Shown here: positions 51,928 to 61,573 of the stretch, in pieces
Layout of the letters: every line of letters begins with the position of its first letter
Numbering within the stretch: position 1 is the first letter of the stretch
Origin: DASXKD01 sp963762735
GTDB taxonomy: Bacteria > Actinomycetota > Actinomycetes > Streptosporangiales > Streptosporangiaceae
DNA: 64,000 bases
NCBI GenBank assembly: GCA_963762735.1
Contig: CAVXMG010000003.1
Span: 1-64,000, forward strand
Direction: 5' to 3'
Translations under genes and position numbers: made by a program
Notes under the pieces: generated by a model
The model's database searches: none
Seen by the model: only the letters and a program-made list of their open reading frames with translations
Told to the model about the DNA's origin: nothing

Positions 51928-52402
51928 CAGCACGCTCCAGTCCTCGATCCAGGGATGCAGGACCGCGGCGGGCATGCCTAATTACGGTGCTTGCGCTCGT
52001 TCCTCTTTCGAGCCACGCCACGGCGAAACCCGGCAGGCTGGCACCTCGTTATTAAGCCAGACCGCGACTGCGGATGCGGCCGGCAGGCGGTTAGGGAGCC
52101 AGCCCGCTGGGCCTCTCGGACGCTACGGCAAACCCGCAACATCCGCCTCGATCTCAATTAGGCGGATACGGATTGTAGGTCACGGCGGTGCTGCTCACAC
52201 AGCGTGAGATACCCTGAGCTTTCCCGTCCCGGCTGGGGGGTTGGCGACTTCCTCGTGGCACTGCTGCCACGGGGTAGGTGCCTGGGAGTTGGTGAACTCC
52301 GCTTGTCAGCAGTGGCTGGCTCGGCGGGATACTTGTACCTCATGTTTCTTGATCGTTAACTTGCGAGTAAGGCAGGGCCAGCGGCACACGTAGGGTGCAG
52401 GC
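51928..52402. mobile_element. Non-coding end of the IS110 element (candidate bridge RNA) and cysK upstream region
   Basis: The region 5' of an IS110 transposase normally encodes the bridge RNA, here expected on the minus strand within about 51928-52200. I could not identify the target- and donor-binding loops by eye, and the element boundary is not visible. The remainder, to 52402, should contain the promoter of the cysteine synthase gene. Confidence 0.3.
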
Positions 52403-53395
52403 ATGAATGCCACGTCTGCAGCGGATGAGGCGCGGGAACCTGTCGTGGGCTCCACGGCGGGTGCAGCCTGGGAGCCTGCCGTTGGCTTGCGCCGTCCAGG
52501 CGGCGGCACGATCCTGGATGCGATTGGCAACACGCCCCTGGTCGTGGTGGACGGGATATGGGCCAAGCTCGAGTACCTCAACCCTTCCGGGTCAATCAAG
52601 GCGCGGATCGCCAAGTACATGATCGAGCGGGCGGAGCGGGAAGGGCTGCTGGCTCCGGGTGACACCATCGTGGAGGCAAGCAGCGGCAATACCGGGAACG
52701 CGATGAGCATGGTCGCTGCCGTCAAGGGCTACCGGATGCTCGTGGTCATGCCGGATGGGATGAGCGGCGAACGGCTGGCGATCTCGCGGGCCTTCGGCGC
52801 GCAGGTGATGACCCTCGGCGACTTCCATGTCAATGACGCGCTGGCCAAGGTCGCCGAACTCGGCCGCAAGCCCGGCCACTTCGCGCCGCAGCAATTCGAT
52901 TCGGAGTGGAACGTTGAGGAGAACCGCACCTGGCTCGGCCCCGAGACGCTAGCCCAGCTGCCCGATGGCGTGGTCCCCGACGCCGTGGTCGGCGGGGTCG
53001 GCACCGGCGGCACCATCGTCGGCGTGGGCCAGTGCTTCCGCGAGCGCAACCCATCCTGCCGGATCGTTGCCGTCGAGCCCAATGAGTCGTGCACCCTGAT
53101 GTGCGGCGAGGTGGGCCGGCACCTCATCGAGGGCATCGCCGACGGCTTCGTCCCCGGCATCTTCGCCAGGCACCGGCACATCATCGACGAGATAGTCCCG
53201 GTGGACAGCGACGCGGCGATCGCCGAGATGCGCCGCCTGGCCCGCGAGTTCGGGATGTTCGTGGGCCCCAGTTCCGGCGCGCACCTGGTCGCCGCCCGCG
53301 AGCTGCGAGCACGGTATCCGGGCCTGCGGCACGTCGTCACATTCTTTTGCGACGAGGGAGAGAAGTACATCAACGACTACTTCCCCGGCACCTGA
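52403..53395 (+). CDS. cysK: PLP-dependent cysteine synthase family protein
   Basis: 330 residues from ATG 52403. Fold-type II PLP enzyme: the Schiff-base lysine K66 in NPSGSIKARIA, the substrate loop EASSGNTGNAMS (93-98), the phosphate-binding GGVGTGGTIVG (198-204) and SGAHLVAAREL. It should form cysteine from O-acetyl- or O-phosphoserine and sulfide, although the family also includes cystathionine beta-synthase-like members. The first 35 residues are an extra low-complexity N-terminus, so a start near 52500 is possible. The symbol is a family-level guess between cysK and cysM. Confidence 0.82.
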   Translation: MNATSAADEAREPVVGSTAGAAWEPAVGLRRPGGGTILDAIGNTPLVVVDGIWAKLEYLNPSGSIKARIAKYMIERAEREGLLAPGDTIVEASSGNTGNAMSMVAAVKGYRMLVVMPDGMSGERLAISRAFGAQVMTLGDFHVNDALAKVAELGRKPGHFAPQQFDSEWNVEENRTWLGPETLAQLPDGVVPDAVVGGVGTGGTIVGVGQCFRERNPSCRIVAVEPNESCTLMCGEVGRHLIEGIADGFVPGIFARHRHIIDEIVPVDSDAAIAEMRRLAREFGMFVGPSSGAHLVAARELRARYPGLRHVVTFFCDEGEKYINDYFPGT

Positions 53396-54171
53396 CCAAG
53401 CACCAGCGGGCCCGCGGCCCTGCCCCATTACCTCTGCCGCCCGCCAGGACGAACCCAGGTCAGCCGCCACGGCTTCGGCGAGATGGGAATGCTCGCCGAC
53501 TCGACCGCGGCTGGCGCGGGGTCGGCCCGGCGGCTGGTGCAGGCGGCGATCGGCTGGGCGCGCAGCCCATTCGCCGGGGCAGTCCCCACACGGCGATCAG
53601 CCCTTGGCGATGGTGGCCCCGAACCCAAAGGAAACATCCAGCGCAGCCGCCCACATAGCGCTGAACGGAGGGCTTGGCAGGCAGTACGCGTGTGCCGTGA
53701 GGTCAGGGCCGACCAGGTCGCCATCGTGGATCGTCTCGTTGCAGCTGACGCTTTGGGCACGCCGTAGAGATCACAAGCGAGGTCTGCATGGTGCCGACAG
53801 GCACCTCCAGCGGGAGCAGGTGCGAGGGCCAGTGCATAGAGCCCGTCATCGCGGCGTGCCTCAAGATCCGCTGCTACCGAACCCCGAGTTTCCGTCAGGG
53901 ATCGGTTCGTGATGTCCTCTGACCGTGACCAGTCACGGGTAGGTGCCCCTGCTACTAAATGTGAGCGCAGTTGTGGTCCCAGAGTGCTCGCAGGCACGCC
54001 GAATAGGTCCTGCGGACAGGAGCGCAGCCCGGATTGCAGGGCGTGCTCAGATTATTCGTTATTGGGCGCTGGCTGCGTTCTCCTGAGTACGTCGGGGAGA
54101 GTGGTTTTCCCGTTATCTCCGAAGCGGGCCCTAAACTGCAGCTATGCCTGCCGGCTCCAGGGCTTCTCCGG
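53396..54171. other. Stretch without a supported gene
   Basis: About 775 bases between cysteine synthase and the response regulator. Frames are open on both strands, but no recognisable protein and no start with ribosome-binding site were found. Two tandem promoters or decayed genes could be hidden; I cannot support either. Confidence 0.35.
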
Positions 54172-54906
54172 CTATTCTCCGCGACACGCGCGGTTGGTCG
54201 GCACGGCTGGCGTGGACTGCTCCGGGCTCACCAGGCCGGTCTCGTAGGCCAGGATGACGGCCTGGACCCGGTCGCGCAGCTGGAGTTTGGCGAGGAGCCG
54301 GGCGACGTGGGTCTTGACGGTCGCCTCGCTGAGGGTGAGCTGGGCGGCGATCTCGGCGTTGCTCGGGCCGCGGGCCAGCAGCCGCAGTACGTCGAGTTCG
54401 CGGGGGGTGAGGTGGGACAGTTCACGGCGCATCAGCGCGGGGGCCGAGGTCTGGAAGGCGAATCGTTCGACGAGTCTGCGCGTGATGGACGGGGCGAGCA
54501 GGGCGTCGCCGGAGCGGACCATGCGGATGGCGGCGATGAGGTACTCGGGTGATACGTGCTTGAGCAGGAAGCCGCTGGCCCCGGCGGCCAGCGCGCCGTA
54601 GACGTACTGGTCGAGGTCGAACGTGGTCAGCATGATGATCCGGCAGTCGGTGCCGGGCTCATTGGCCAGGATGCGCCTGGTGGCCTCCAGGCCGTCCATC
54701 TCCGGCATCCTGATGTCCATCAGCACCACGTCCGGGTGGTGTTCGAGTGCCGCGGCGACGGCCTGCGCACCGTCGGCGGCTTCCGCGATGACGGGGATCC
54801 CGGCATCGCGGAGGATCATGCGGAATCCGGTGCGCACCAGGGTCTGGTCGTCGGCGATGAGAACGCGGGGGGCGGGCTCACCGGGTGTGCTGTCAGCGTC
54901 GCTCAC
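54172..54906 (-). CDS. NarL/FixJ-family response regulator
   Basis: 244 residues from GTG 54906, overlapping the kinase stop by GTGA. Receiver domain: RVLIADDQTLVRTGFRMIL, VVLMDIRMPEMDG (phospho-acceptor Asp), IIMLTTFDLDQYVYGAL with the conserved Thr and the later Lys in GFLLKHV. Output: LTPRELDVLRLLARGPSNAE, then LTLSEATVKTHVARLLAKL, a LuxR-type helix-turn-helix. It should activate or repress target promoters after phosphorylation by its partner. The divergent ABC exporter at 56611-59852 is the likely target. Confidence 0.92.
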   Translation of the reverse strand: MSDADSTPGEPAPRVLIADDQTLVRTGFRMILRDAGIPVIAEAADGAQAVAAALEHHPDVVLMDIRMPEMDGLEATRRILANEPGTDCRIIMLTTFDLDQYVYGALAAGASGFLLKHVSPEYLIAAIRMVRSGDALLAPSITRRLVERFAFQTSAPALMRRELSHLTPRELDVLRLLARGPSNAEIAAQLTLSEATVKTHVARLLAKLQLRDRVQAVILAYETGLVSPEQSTPAVPTNRACRGE

Positions 54907-56277
54907 GACGGCACCGGGAGCGCCGCCATAGATGGCTGCTCGGGGAACCGGGCGCGGACCCGCCACCCGCCACCGGGCTGGCTCCCCGCGTCCAGCTCGC
55001 CGCCGTATAGCAAGACGCGCTCCCGCAGGCCGAGCAGGCCACGGCCGCTGCCGGGCATTTGCCCCAGCGCGCCAGGTGCACCGCGGGGACGTGGGGTCAC
55101 TTTGTCTGGTGCGCCGCTGTCGGCGACCTCGACCACTAGAGCATCGTGCCGGTAGTCGAGTGTGACGGTCGCGGACGATGGCTCGGCATGTTTGATCACG
55201 TTGGTGAGCGCTTCCTGGATGACACGGTAGGCGGCCAGGTCCATGCCCGGCGGCAATGCCCGCGCGGTGCCGTGGACACGGAGCTCGGCGGACAGCCCGG
55301 CGGCGGCCACCCGGTCGATGAGCGGGCGGACATGGTCCAGGCCGGGCTGGGGCCGGAGCGGTGCGGTGTCCTGGGCAACGGCCGGATCGGCCTGTTCTGG
55401 CTCGCCAGGCTGCGCGAGCAGGCCGAGCATGTGCTGAAGCTCGGTGATGGCCTCCCGGCCGCTTTCCTCGATGGCCAGCAGTGCCGACCTGGCCTCCTCC
55501 GGCGAGGCGCCCAGCACCCGCCGGGCTGCGCCGGCCTGCACCACCATCATGCTGACGTTGTGCGTCACCACATCGTGCAGCTCGCGGGCGATGCGCGCCC
55601 GCTCGTGCCCGACGGCCTGGCGGGTAGCGCCCTCCTGCTCTTCCTTGAGCCGGAGCAGCCGTGCCTGTGATTCGCTCACGCGGCGCTGGCTCAGGCGCGC
55701 TGCGTTGCCGACGACAAGGACAACCATGATGAAAACCAGCAGCGTTGCGAGCATCGTGTAGTTACCGATCGGTGCCGGCCACAGGCCGCGGAAGACCAGG
55801 ACGACGGCTACCGCTGGCGTACTGAGCAGTGCCGCGACGCGGTGCTTGCTGTGCACTACCGCGGAGTAGGCGGCGGGTACCAGCGCGATCAGGTCGATCG
55901 CGATGGTTGCGGTGGACCCGCGCAGCGGCCCTGGGAGCGCGATCACCAGGCACGCCGCCAGGCACAGCCAGAACGCGGTGAGCGGGCGGAACCGGCGGAT
56001 TGCCAGCGGTGCTGTCCTGGCCGCCACCGCGGGAATGATGGCCTGCCATCCGGGCCTGCCCACGAAGGGAACCGGGCGACACCGGACCTGCCATGTTCCT
56101 GGCCGCGAGGCCAGCCACGGCCAGTGAGGCAACCGCAGCTGCTATGGGCAGCGCGATATCCGCCGCGATCTGATGCGCGCTCGGCGGGTCCGCGGATCGC
56201 GCGGACGCGGACAATCTCGGCCGCCAGCCGCGCTTCCGCAGCGGTCCAGGTGCCGGCTCGGCGTTGTGCCCGTTCAC
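54903..56277 (-). CDS. NarL-type sensor histidine kinase, N-terminus possibly frameshifted
   Basis: The main frame (from 56132, TTG) has four membrane segments (FWLCLAACLVIALPGP, ATIAIDLIALVPAAYSAVV, LLSTPAVAVVLVFRGLW, ATLLVFIMVVLVVGNAA), a HisKA_3 dimerisation site RIARELHDVVTHNVSMM and an ATPase region AYRVIQEALTNVIKHAEP with GSGRGLLGLRERV. Upstream a different frame gives a plausible first helix ADIALPIAAAVASLAVAGLA starting from GTG 56277. An indel near 56090 would join them. If not, the kinase starts at 56132 with four helices. About 409 residues without the extension. Confidence 0.8.
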
Positions 56278-56428
56278 CAGCCCATTGTCGCGCAGTGAAC
56301 CGTCCGTGCCATCGCCCGTGCGGGCTAACTGATTACCCCGCACGGATGAACGGCAGCCGGAAGCAGCCCGCGAAGATTACCCAGCGAGGCCGACGCCAGC
56401 GCCGCGGCACCTCGCCTACGGTTCCCGC

Positions 56429-56614
56429 ATGGATGTCGTCATACAGCTCAGCGAGGTCACGAAACGCTATGACAGCGGTGCCCCCCGCCCTCGACCGCGT
56501 CAGCCTCAGGGTCGCCCGGGGGGAGACCGGATCGACCGTGCTGCACGCGCAACGCCGGTCGCGGCACGGGATGACCTGCCCAGGCTGAGGAGGAAGGCAG
56601 GGGTGACGCGATGA
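56429..56614 (+). pseudogene. ABC-transporter ATPase N-terminal fragment
   Basis: ATG 56429 reads MDVVIQLSEVTKRYDSG, and a shifted frame continues PPALDRVSLRVARGE, together the first 30 residues of an ABC ATPase. No Walker A follows; the frame ends at 56614, overlapping the next ATG (ATGA). It looks like the remnant of a duplicated ATPase gene whose body has been lost, or a short leader peptide derived from it. Confidence 0.5.
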
Positions 56615-57327
56615 GCATGCTGGAACTGCGCCTGGTGTCCAAGGCGTACGGCCAGGGCGCCGCCGAGGTGCACGCCCTGCGGGAGGTCAGCCTGGACGTC
56701 GGCCCGGGGACGATGGTGGCGGTGATGGGGCCGAGCGGGTCGGGCAAGTCGACGCTGCTGACCATCGCCGGCAGCCTGGAGGAACCGACCAGCGGGCAGG
56801 TACTTGTCGCCGGGCAGGACCTGGCCGCGATGTCGCGCAACGACAAGGCGCGGCTGCGCCGCCGGTCGATCGGGTACGTGTTCCAGGACTTCAACCTGCT
56901 CTCAGGGCTGACCGCCGCGGAGAACGTCGCGTTGCCGCTGGAACTGGACGGCGTCGGGGCGCGGAAGGCCCGGGAAGCCGGGCTGCGCGTGCTGGATGGC
57001 CTGGGCCTGGCGGACCGCGCGTCGAGCTACCCGGACCAGCTGTCCGGCGGGGAACGGCAGCGGGTCGCGATCGCCCGCGCGGTGGTCGGCGACCGGCACC
57101 TGCTGCTCGCCGACGAGCCGTCCGGCGCGCTGGACTCGGCTAACGCCGAGGCGGTGATGCGCATGATCCACACCGCGTGCCAGCAAGGCGTCGCCGCCGT
57201 GGTCGTCACGCACGACCCGCAGCTCGCCTCGTGGGCGGACCGCGTCGTGTCCGTCAGGGACGGCCGCATCACCGGCCAGACGGTGCCCGCCTCGGGCCCG
57301 GAGTCGCTCCTGGGGCGGGACCGGTGA
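56611..57327 (+). CDS. ABC transporter ATP-binding protein (MacB/LolD type)
   Basis: 238 residues. Walker A GPSGSGKST, Q-loop FQDFNLLSGLTAAENV, signature QLSGGERQRVAIARA, Walker B LLLADEPSGALDSA and the H-loop in VVVTHDPQLASWAD. The family energises FtsX-type permeases that move substrates out of the membrane. GAGGAAGGCAGGGG lies upstream. The stop overlaps the permease start by GTGA. The adjacent two-component system suggests induction by an antimicrobial peptide or envelope stress. Confidence 0.93.
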   Translation: MSMLELRLVSKAYGQGAAEVHALREVSLDVGPGTMVAVMGPSGSGKSTLLTIAGSLEEPTSGQVLVAGQDLAAMSRNDKARLRRRSIGYVFQDFNLLSGLTAAENVALPLELDGVGARKAREAGLRVLDGLGLADRASSYPDQLSGGERQRVAIARAVVGDRHLLLADEPSGALDSANAEAVMRMIHTACQQGVAAVVVTHDPQLASWADRVVSVRDGRITGQTVPASGPESLLGRDR

Positions 57328-59852
57328 GCGCCACACTGCCCGGCACGCGCCCGCGCGCCGGAGGCGTCCCCGCCAGGCGGGCGGTGATGCGATGGGGCTG
57401 GCGGCTGTTCCGCCGCGAATGGCGCCAGCAGTTGCTCGTGCTGGGCCTGCTCACCGTGGCGGTCTCGGCGACGATCTGGGGCGCCAGTGTCGTCACGAAC
57501 GCGCAGCTCCCGAACCCGAACTACGCGACGCTCGGCACCGCTGCCGCGTCGGTCACGCTGCCCGGCACCGACCCTCACCTGGCCGCCGACATCGCCACCA
57601 TCCGGGACCACTGGGGCCCTGCCGACCTCGTCGAGACTCAGGACATCGCGACGGGCACCACCCAGCCGGTGCAGCTGCGCGCCGAGAGCCCGCACGGGCA
57701 CTTCAACGCTCCGCTGCTCGGCCTGGTCAGCGGCGGCTACCCGGCCGGCCCCGGCCAGGTCGCGCTGACCAGCCAGGTCGCGGCCCTGTACGACACGCGC
57801 CTGGGCGGCACCTGGCCGGCCACCGGGACGACCTGGCGGGTGACCGGCATAGTGCAGAACCCGAGCGACCTGGCGGACGAGTTCGCGCTGGTCGCCCCGG
57901 GCCAGGTCACGCACCCCAGCCAGGTGGTCATGCTGCTCGGCCCGGCCGCGGCGCGGCAGGCGATCAGCGGCGGCAACGGGACGCTGCCCGGTGTCCCGGC
58001 GGCGACTGTGTCCTTCCCCACTGGCAGCTCGGGCAAGTTCTCGCCGGCGACGGTCGTCTTGCTGGTGGAGGTACTCGGCCTGGTGTTCATCGGCCTGGTG
58101 TCGGTGGCCGGTTTCTCGGTGATGGCCCAGCGCAGGCTCCGTGCCCTGGGCATGCTGAGCGCGATCGGCGCGACCGAACGCAACCTCCGCCTGGTCATGA
58201 TCACCAGTGGGCTGGCCGTCGGCGTGACCGGAGCGCTGGCCGGGGCGGTGCTCGGCTTCGCCGCCTGGTTCGCCTACGTGCCGGTGCTGCAGCAGGCTAC
58301 CGGCCACGTGGTCGACGCGGCGAACCTGCCGTGGTGGGCGTTCGGGCTCGGGGCCGTGCTCGCGGTCGCGACGTCGGTGCTGGCGTCCCGGCGCCCGGCC
58401 AAGACGATGGCCGCGGTGCCGGTGGTGGCCGCGCTGTCCGGCCGCCCCGCGCCGCCGAAGCCGGTGCACCGCACCGTCCTGCCCGGCGTCATCGTGTTCG
58501 TGGTCGGCGTCGTGTGCCTGGCGACCGCCGGCGGGCTGGCCGGGGCAGGCGGCAACGGGGGCAGCCCCGCGCTGCACCTGGTGGCCGGCCTGGTCGCCGT
58601 GGTCATCGGCATCGTCCTGCTCGCCCCGCTGGCCCTCAGCATGCTGAGGGCCAGCTCCCGGCTGCCCGTGGCGATCCGGATCGCGCTGCGCGACCTGGTC
58701 CGCTACCGGGCCCGGTCCGGTGCCGCGCTGGCGGCGGTCACATTCGCCGTGTTCCTGGCCACGGGGATCTGCATCGTCACCAGCGTCCAGTTCGAGAACG
58801 TCCTCGCCTGGACCGGCCCCAACCTGTCCAGCAGCCAGGCGATCGTCTACGCGCAGCCCCCGCAGGGCGGCCCCAACGCGGCGCCGCTCACCAGCACCCA
58901 GCTCGCCGAGGTGAGCAGGCACCTCAGCAGTCTCGCCGCTACCCTGCATGCGCCATCGGCGGTACCACTGGAATCCGCGGCCGCCACGCTGCACCAGGCG
59001 GGCGCGCAGGCCCATAAGGACTTCACCGGCACCGTGTACGTGGCGACCCCCCAGCTACTCGCCACGTACCGGATCACCGGCCGCCAGATCGCTCCCGGCG
59101 CCGACATCCTCACCATGCGGCCAGGAATGGCCAGCCTGCCGCACATGGAGCTGACCTGGGGAAGCTACGGCGTCCAGCAAGGTCCCGGCGGCCTGATGCA
59201 CAAAGACCGCGTACTGCCGAACTGCGCGCTGAGCGACGGCTGCCTCGCCAGCCCCGCGATGCAGACGGTCAGCAGCCTGCCCAGCGGCACCTCCGCGCCG
59301 AACACGGTGATCACCCAGTACGCGGTAAGCAAATACCGGCTGCAGACTCACCTGGCCGGGTGGCTGATCCAGGCACCCACCCCGCTCACCGCCGCGCAGA
59401 TCCACGCCGCGCGGCAATTCGCTCTCACCCATGGGGCGACGGTCGAAACCGAGTCGGGCTCGCTCGGCCCCGGCGAGATCGCCGACGGCGCCACCGCGCT
59501 CGGCATCGTGATCGCGCTCGGCGTGCTGGCCATGTCGGTCGGCCTGATCCGCAGCGAGACCGCGCAGGACCTGCGCACGCTCACCGCGACCGGCGCCAGC
59601 GGCACGACCCGGCGGACGATCACCGCCGCGACCGCCGCGGCGCTCGGCCTGCTCGGCGCCATCCTCGGCATGGCCGGCGCGGTGATCGCCGGGCTGGCCT
59701 GGGCCCGCAGCAGCCTGTCCATCATGTTCGGTGACGTGCCACTGACTGACCTGCTGATCCTGCTGCCCGGGCTGCCGCTGATCGCCGCCGCCGCCGGCTG
59801 GCTGCTCGCCGGCCACGAGCCCAAGGCCATCGCGAGGCAGCCGCTGGACTGA
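57324..59852 (+). CDS. FtsX-like ABC transporter permease
   Basis: 842 residues from GTG 57324. Helix 1 is LLVLGLLTVAVSATIWGASV (about 35-55); a large extracellular region follows. A first FtsX domain lies around residues 230-370 (GLVFIGLVSVAGFSVMAQRR, LRALGMLSAIGATERNLRLV). A second extracellular region and the last helices (GVLAMSVGLIRSETAQDLRT, LTATGASGTTRRTI) form the second FtsX domain. About 10 membrane segments in all. It lacks a separate membrane-fusion protein nearby. Together with the ATPase it should act as an exporter or peptide-sensing complex. Confidence 0.9.
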   Translation: MSATLPGTRPRAGGVPARRAVMRWGWRLFRREWRQQLLVLGLLTVAVSATIWGASVVTNAQLPNPNYATLGTAAASVTLPGTDPHLAADIATIRDHWGPADLVETQDIATGTTQPVQLRAESPHGHFNAPLLGLVSGGYPAGPGQVALTSQVAALYDTRLGGTWPATGTTWRVTGIVQNPSDLADEFALVAPGQVTHPSQVVMLLGPAAARQAISGGNGTLPGVPAATVSFPTGSSGKFSPATVVLLVEVLGLVFIGLVSVAGFSVMAQRRLRALGMLSAIGATERNLRLVMITSGLAVGVTGALAGAVLGFAAWFAYVPVLQQATGHVVDAANLPWWAFGLGAVLAVATSVLASRRPAKTMAAVPVVAALSGRPAPPKPVHRTVLPGVIVFVVGVVCLATAGGLAGAGGNGGSPALHLVAGLVAVVIGIVLLAPLALSMLRASSRLPVAIRIALRDLVRYRARSGAALAAVTFAVFLATGICIVTSVQFENVLAWTGPNLSSSQAIVYAQPPQGGPNAAPLTSTQLAEVSRHLSSLAATLHAPSAVPLESAAATLHQAGAQAHKDFTGTVYVATPQLLATYRITGRQIAPGADILTMRPGMASLPHMELTWGSYGVQQGPGGLMHKDRVLPNCALSDGCLASPAMQTVSSLPSGTSAPNTVITQYAVSKYRLQTHLAGWLIQAPTPLTAAQIHAARQFALTHGATVETESGSLGPGEIADGATALGIVIALGVLAMSVGLIRSETAQDLRTLTATGASGTTRRTITAATAAALGLLGAILGMAGAVIAGLAWARSSLSIMFGDVPLTDLLILLPGLPLIAAAAGWLLAGHEPKAIARQPLD

Positions 59853-60346
59853 CGTGGGTCTTCCCGGTCACTCCAGCCCTTCTTGCCCGGGTCACGCGTC
59901 AGATCCAGAAACTGATGGTTCCCCGGACCTGGCTCTCCGTCCATCGAGGATCACCGCGCATATCAGCCCGATATGGATCGCTCGGCTGAAGAGCACCCGA
60001 GACATCGCGACCGCGCAGAGCGGCGGTTACACGCGCTGGCTCCGGTCTGCACAAGTTACCGAGTGTCATCCCGGCTCTTGGCCCGGCTTCGCGGATCGCC
60101 GACTCGGCGCGCTTGGCCGAGGTCTGAATCGCTGCGGTGAGCGTGCGGCCTTACGTCAAGTGGAGCGCTGGCGCCCGGCGACGATCGAAGAACATGAATA
60201 AGCCATCGCCCAGGTCGGCGCACCATCCGGTTTCGCGTACGAGGTCAGTGGCCGGTCGCGAGGCGTGGCGGAGCGGGCAATTAGCGCTAGTCAGTTTGCA
60301 GTTTCCCAGCGCCCGCTAATCTGGCCGGCGTTGAGCGCCGGGCCGG
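59853..60346. other. Intergenic stretch without a supported gene
   Basis: About 490 bases between the ABC permease and the first propeller gene. It begins with GAGGATCACCGCGCATATC near 59946, faintly like the palindromic element at 6517 and 32967, but arms are missing. Nothing else is recognisable. Confidence 0.35.
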
Positions 60347-61463
60347 TCATTTCCAGGTGGTGCCGTTCCAGTGCAGGATCAGGGTCTTGATGCGGCCGGC
60401 TGTGCCGGTCTGCCCGACCGCCCAGGCATTGTTTGCGGAGGTGGCGGTCACGCCGCGGAGTTCGGGGCTGGGCGCGGGGCTCGGGCTTGGCACCTGCGTC
60501 CACGCGGTGCCGTTCCAGTGCAGGATCACGGTCTTGCCGGTTCCGGTGGAGCCGACCGCCCAGGCGTTCTGGGCAGATAGGGCGGTCACGGCGTCAGAGG
60601 ACGCTGCCGGCAGGGCTCGGGCTTGGCACCCGCGTCCAGCGTGAGCCGTTCCAGCGCACGATCAGGGCCTGGAAGCTGGTGCCGGTGGCGGCGTAGCCGA
60701 CCGCCCAGGCGCTGCTGGGGGTGATAGCGGCTACGCCGCGGAGATAGCTGTCGTCCTGGGGGCTCGGGCTCGGCACGCGGGTCCACGCGGTGCCGTTCCA
60801 GTGCAGGATCAGGGTCTTGCCGAAGTTGCCTTGACCCGTTCCGCCGACCGCCCAGGCGTCGCTGGCGGAGGTTGCGGTCACGCTGGCCAGTTCGGCGCCG
60901 CCCGCGCTCGGGCTGGGTGCCCGCGTCCACGTGCTGCCGTTCCAGCGCTCGGTGAGGGTTTTGAGGGCGATGGTGCCGCCGACGGCCCAGGCGTTGCTGG
61001 CGGAGGTCGCGGCCACTCCTACGAGCTGAGGGTGGCCCGGTGGGCTCGGGCTGGGTACCCGCGTCCACGTGCTGCCGTTCCAGCGCAGGGTCAGGGTCTG
61101 GGCGGTGGTGTAGGTGCCGCCGACCGCCCAGGCGCTGGTGGCGGAGGTAGCGGTCACGCCGCTGAGCCATGCGCCGCCGGCGGGGGTGGGGGTGGGCACC
61201 CGGGTCCACGCGGTGCCGTTCCACCGCACGATCATGCTCTTCGCGGCGGAGTTGCTGCCGGTGGAGCCGGCCGCCCAGACGTTACTGGCGGAGGTCGCGG
61301 CCACGCCACCGAGGGAGCCGCTGACGGTGAACGATGCCGCCGGTCCCACCGGCCGTGGCCGGGCGCCAGCCATCACGGGCGCGGCCCCGGCCACCACCCC
61401 TACCACAAGCAGCGGCACGGCGAGAATTCTGACTGAACGTGTGGCGAGCTGGGGTGTGCGCAC
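60347..61463 (-). pseudogene. Secreted seven-repeat beta-propeller protein, frameshifted
   Basis: From GTG 61463 (GGAGG 9 bases upstream) comes a signal peptide (VRILAVPLLVVGVVAGAAPV) and five repeats of the form VAATSASNAWAVG...LRWNGSTWTRVPSPSP. The frame then stops at 60594. A shifted frame continues ALSAQNAWAVGSTG and a seventh repeat to a stop at 60347, ending WNGTTWK just as the neighbour ends WNGKTWN. Restoring one indel near 60597 gives seven repeats, matching the intact gene at 61574. Confidence 0.75.
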
Positions 61464-61573
61464 CGGCTGCCACCTCCCCCCTTGACCGGCCCGCGGGCTC
61501 CGCCGGTCCGGTAACCGGGACAGGCGGCCCGCAAGCAACAGGCCAACCGCCAGCCATTCGGCTGCCGGTCAGC

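Noticed and set aside
59941..59985. A third copy of the dispersed palindrome (GAGGATCACCGCGCATATC)
   Set aside because: Only about 15 bases resemble the element and the inverted arms are absent.
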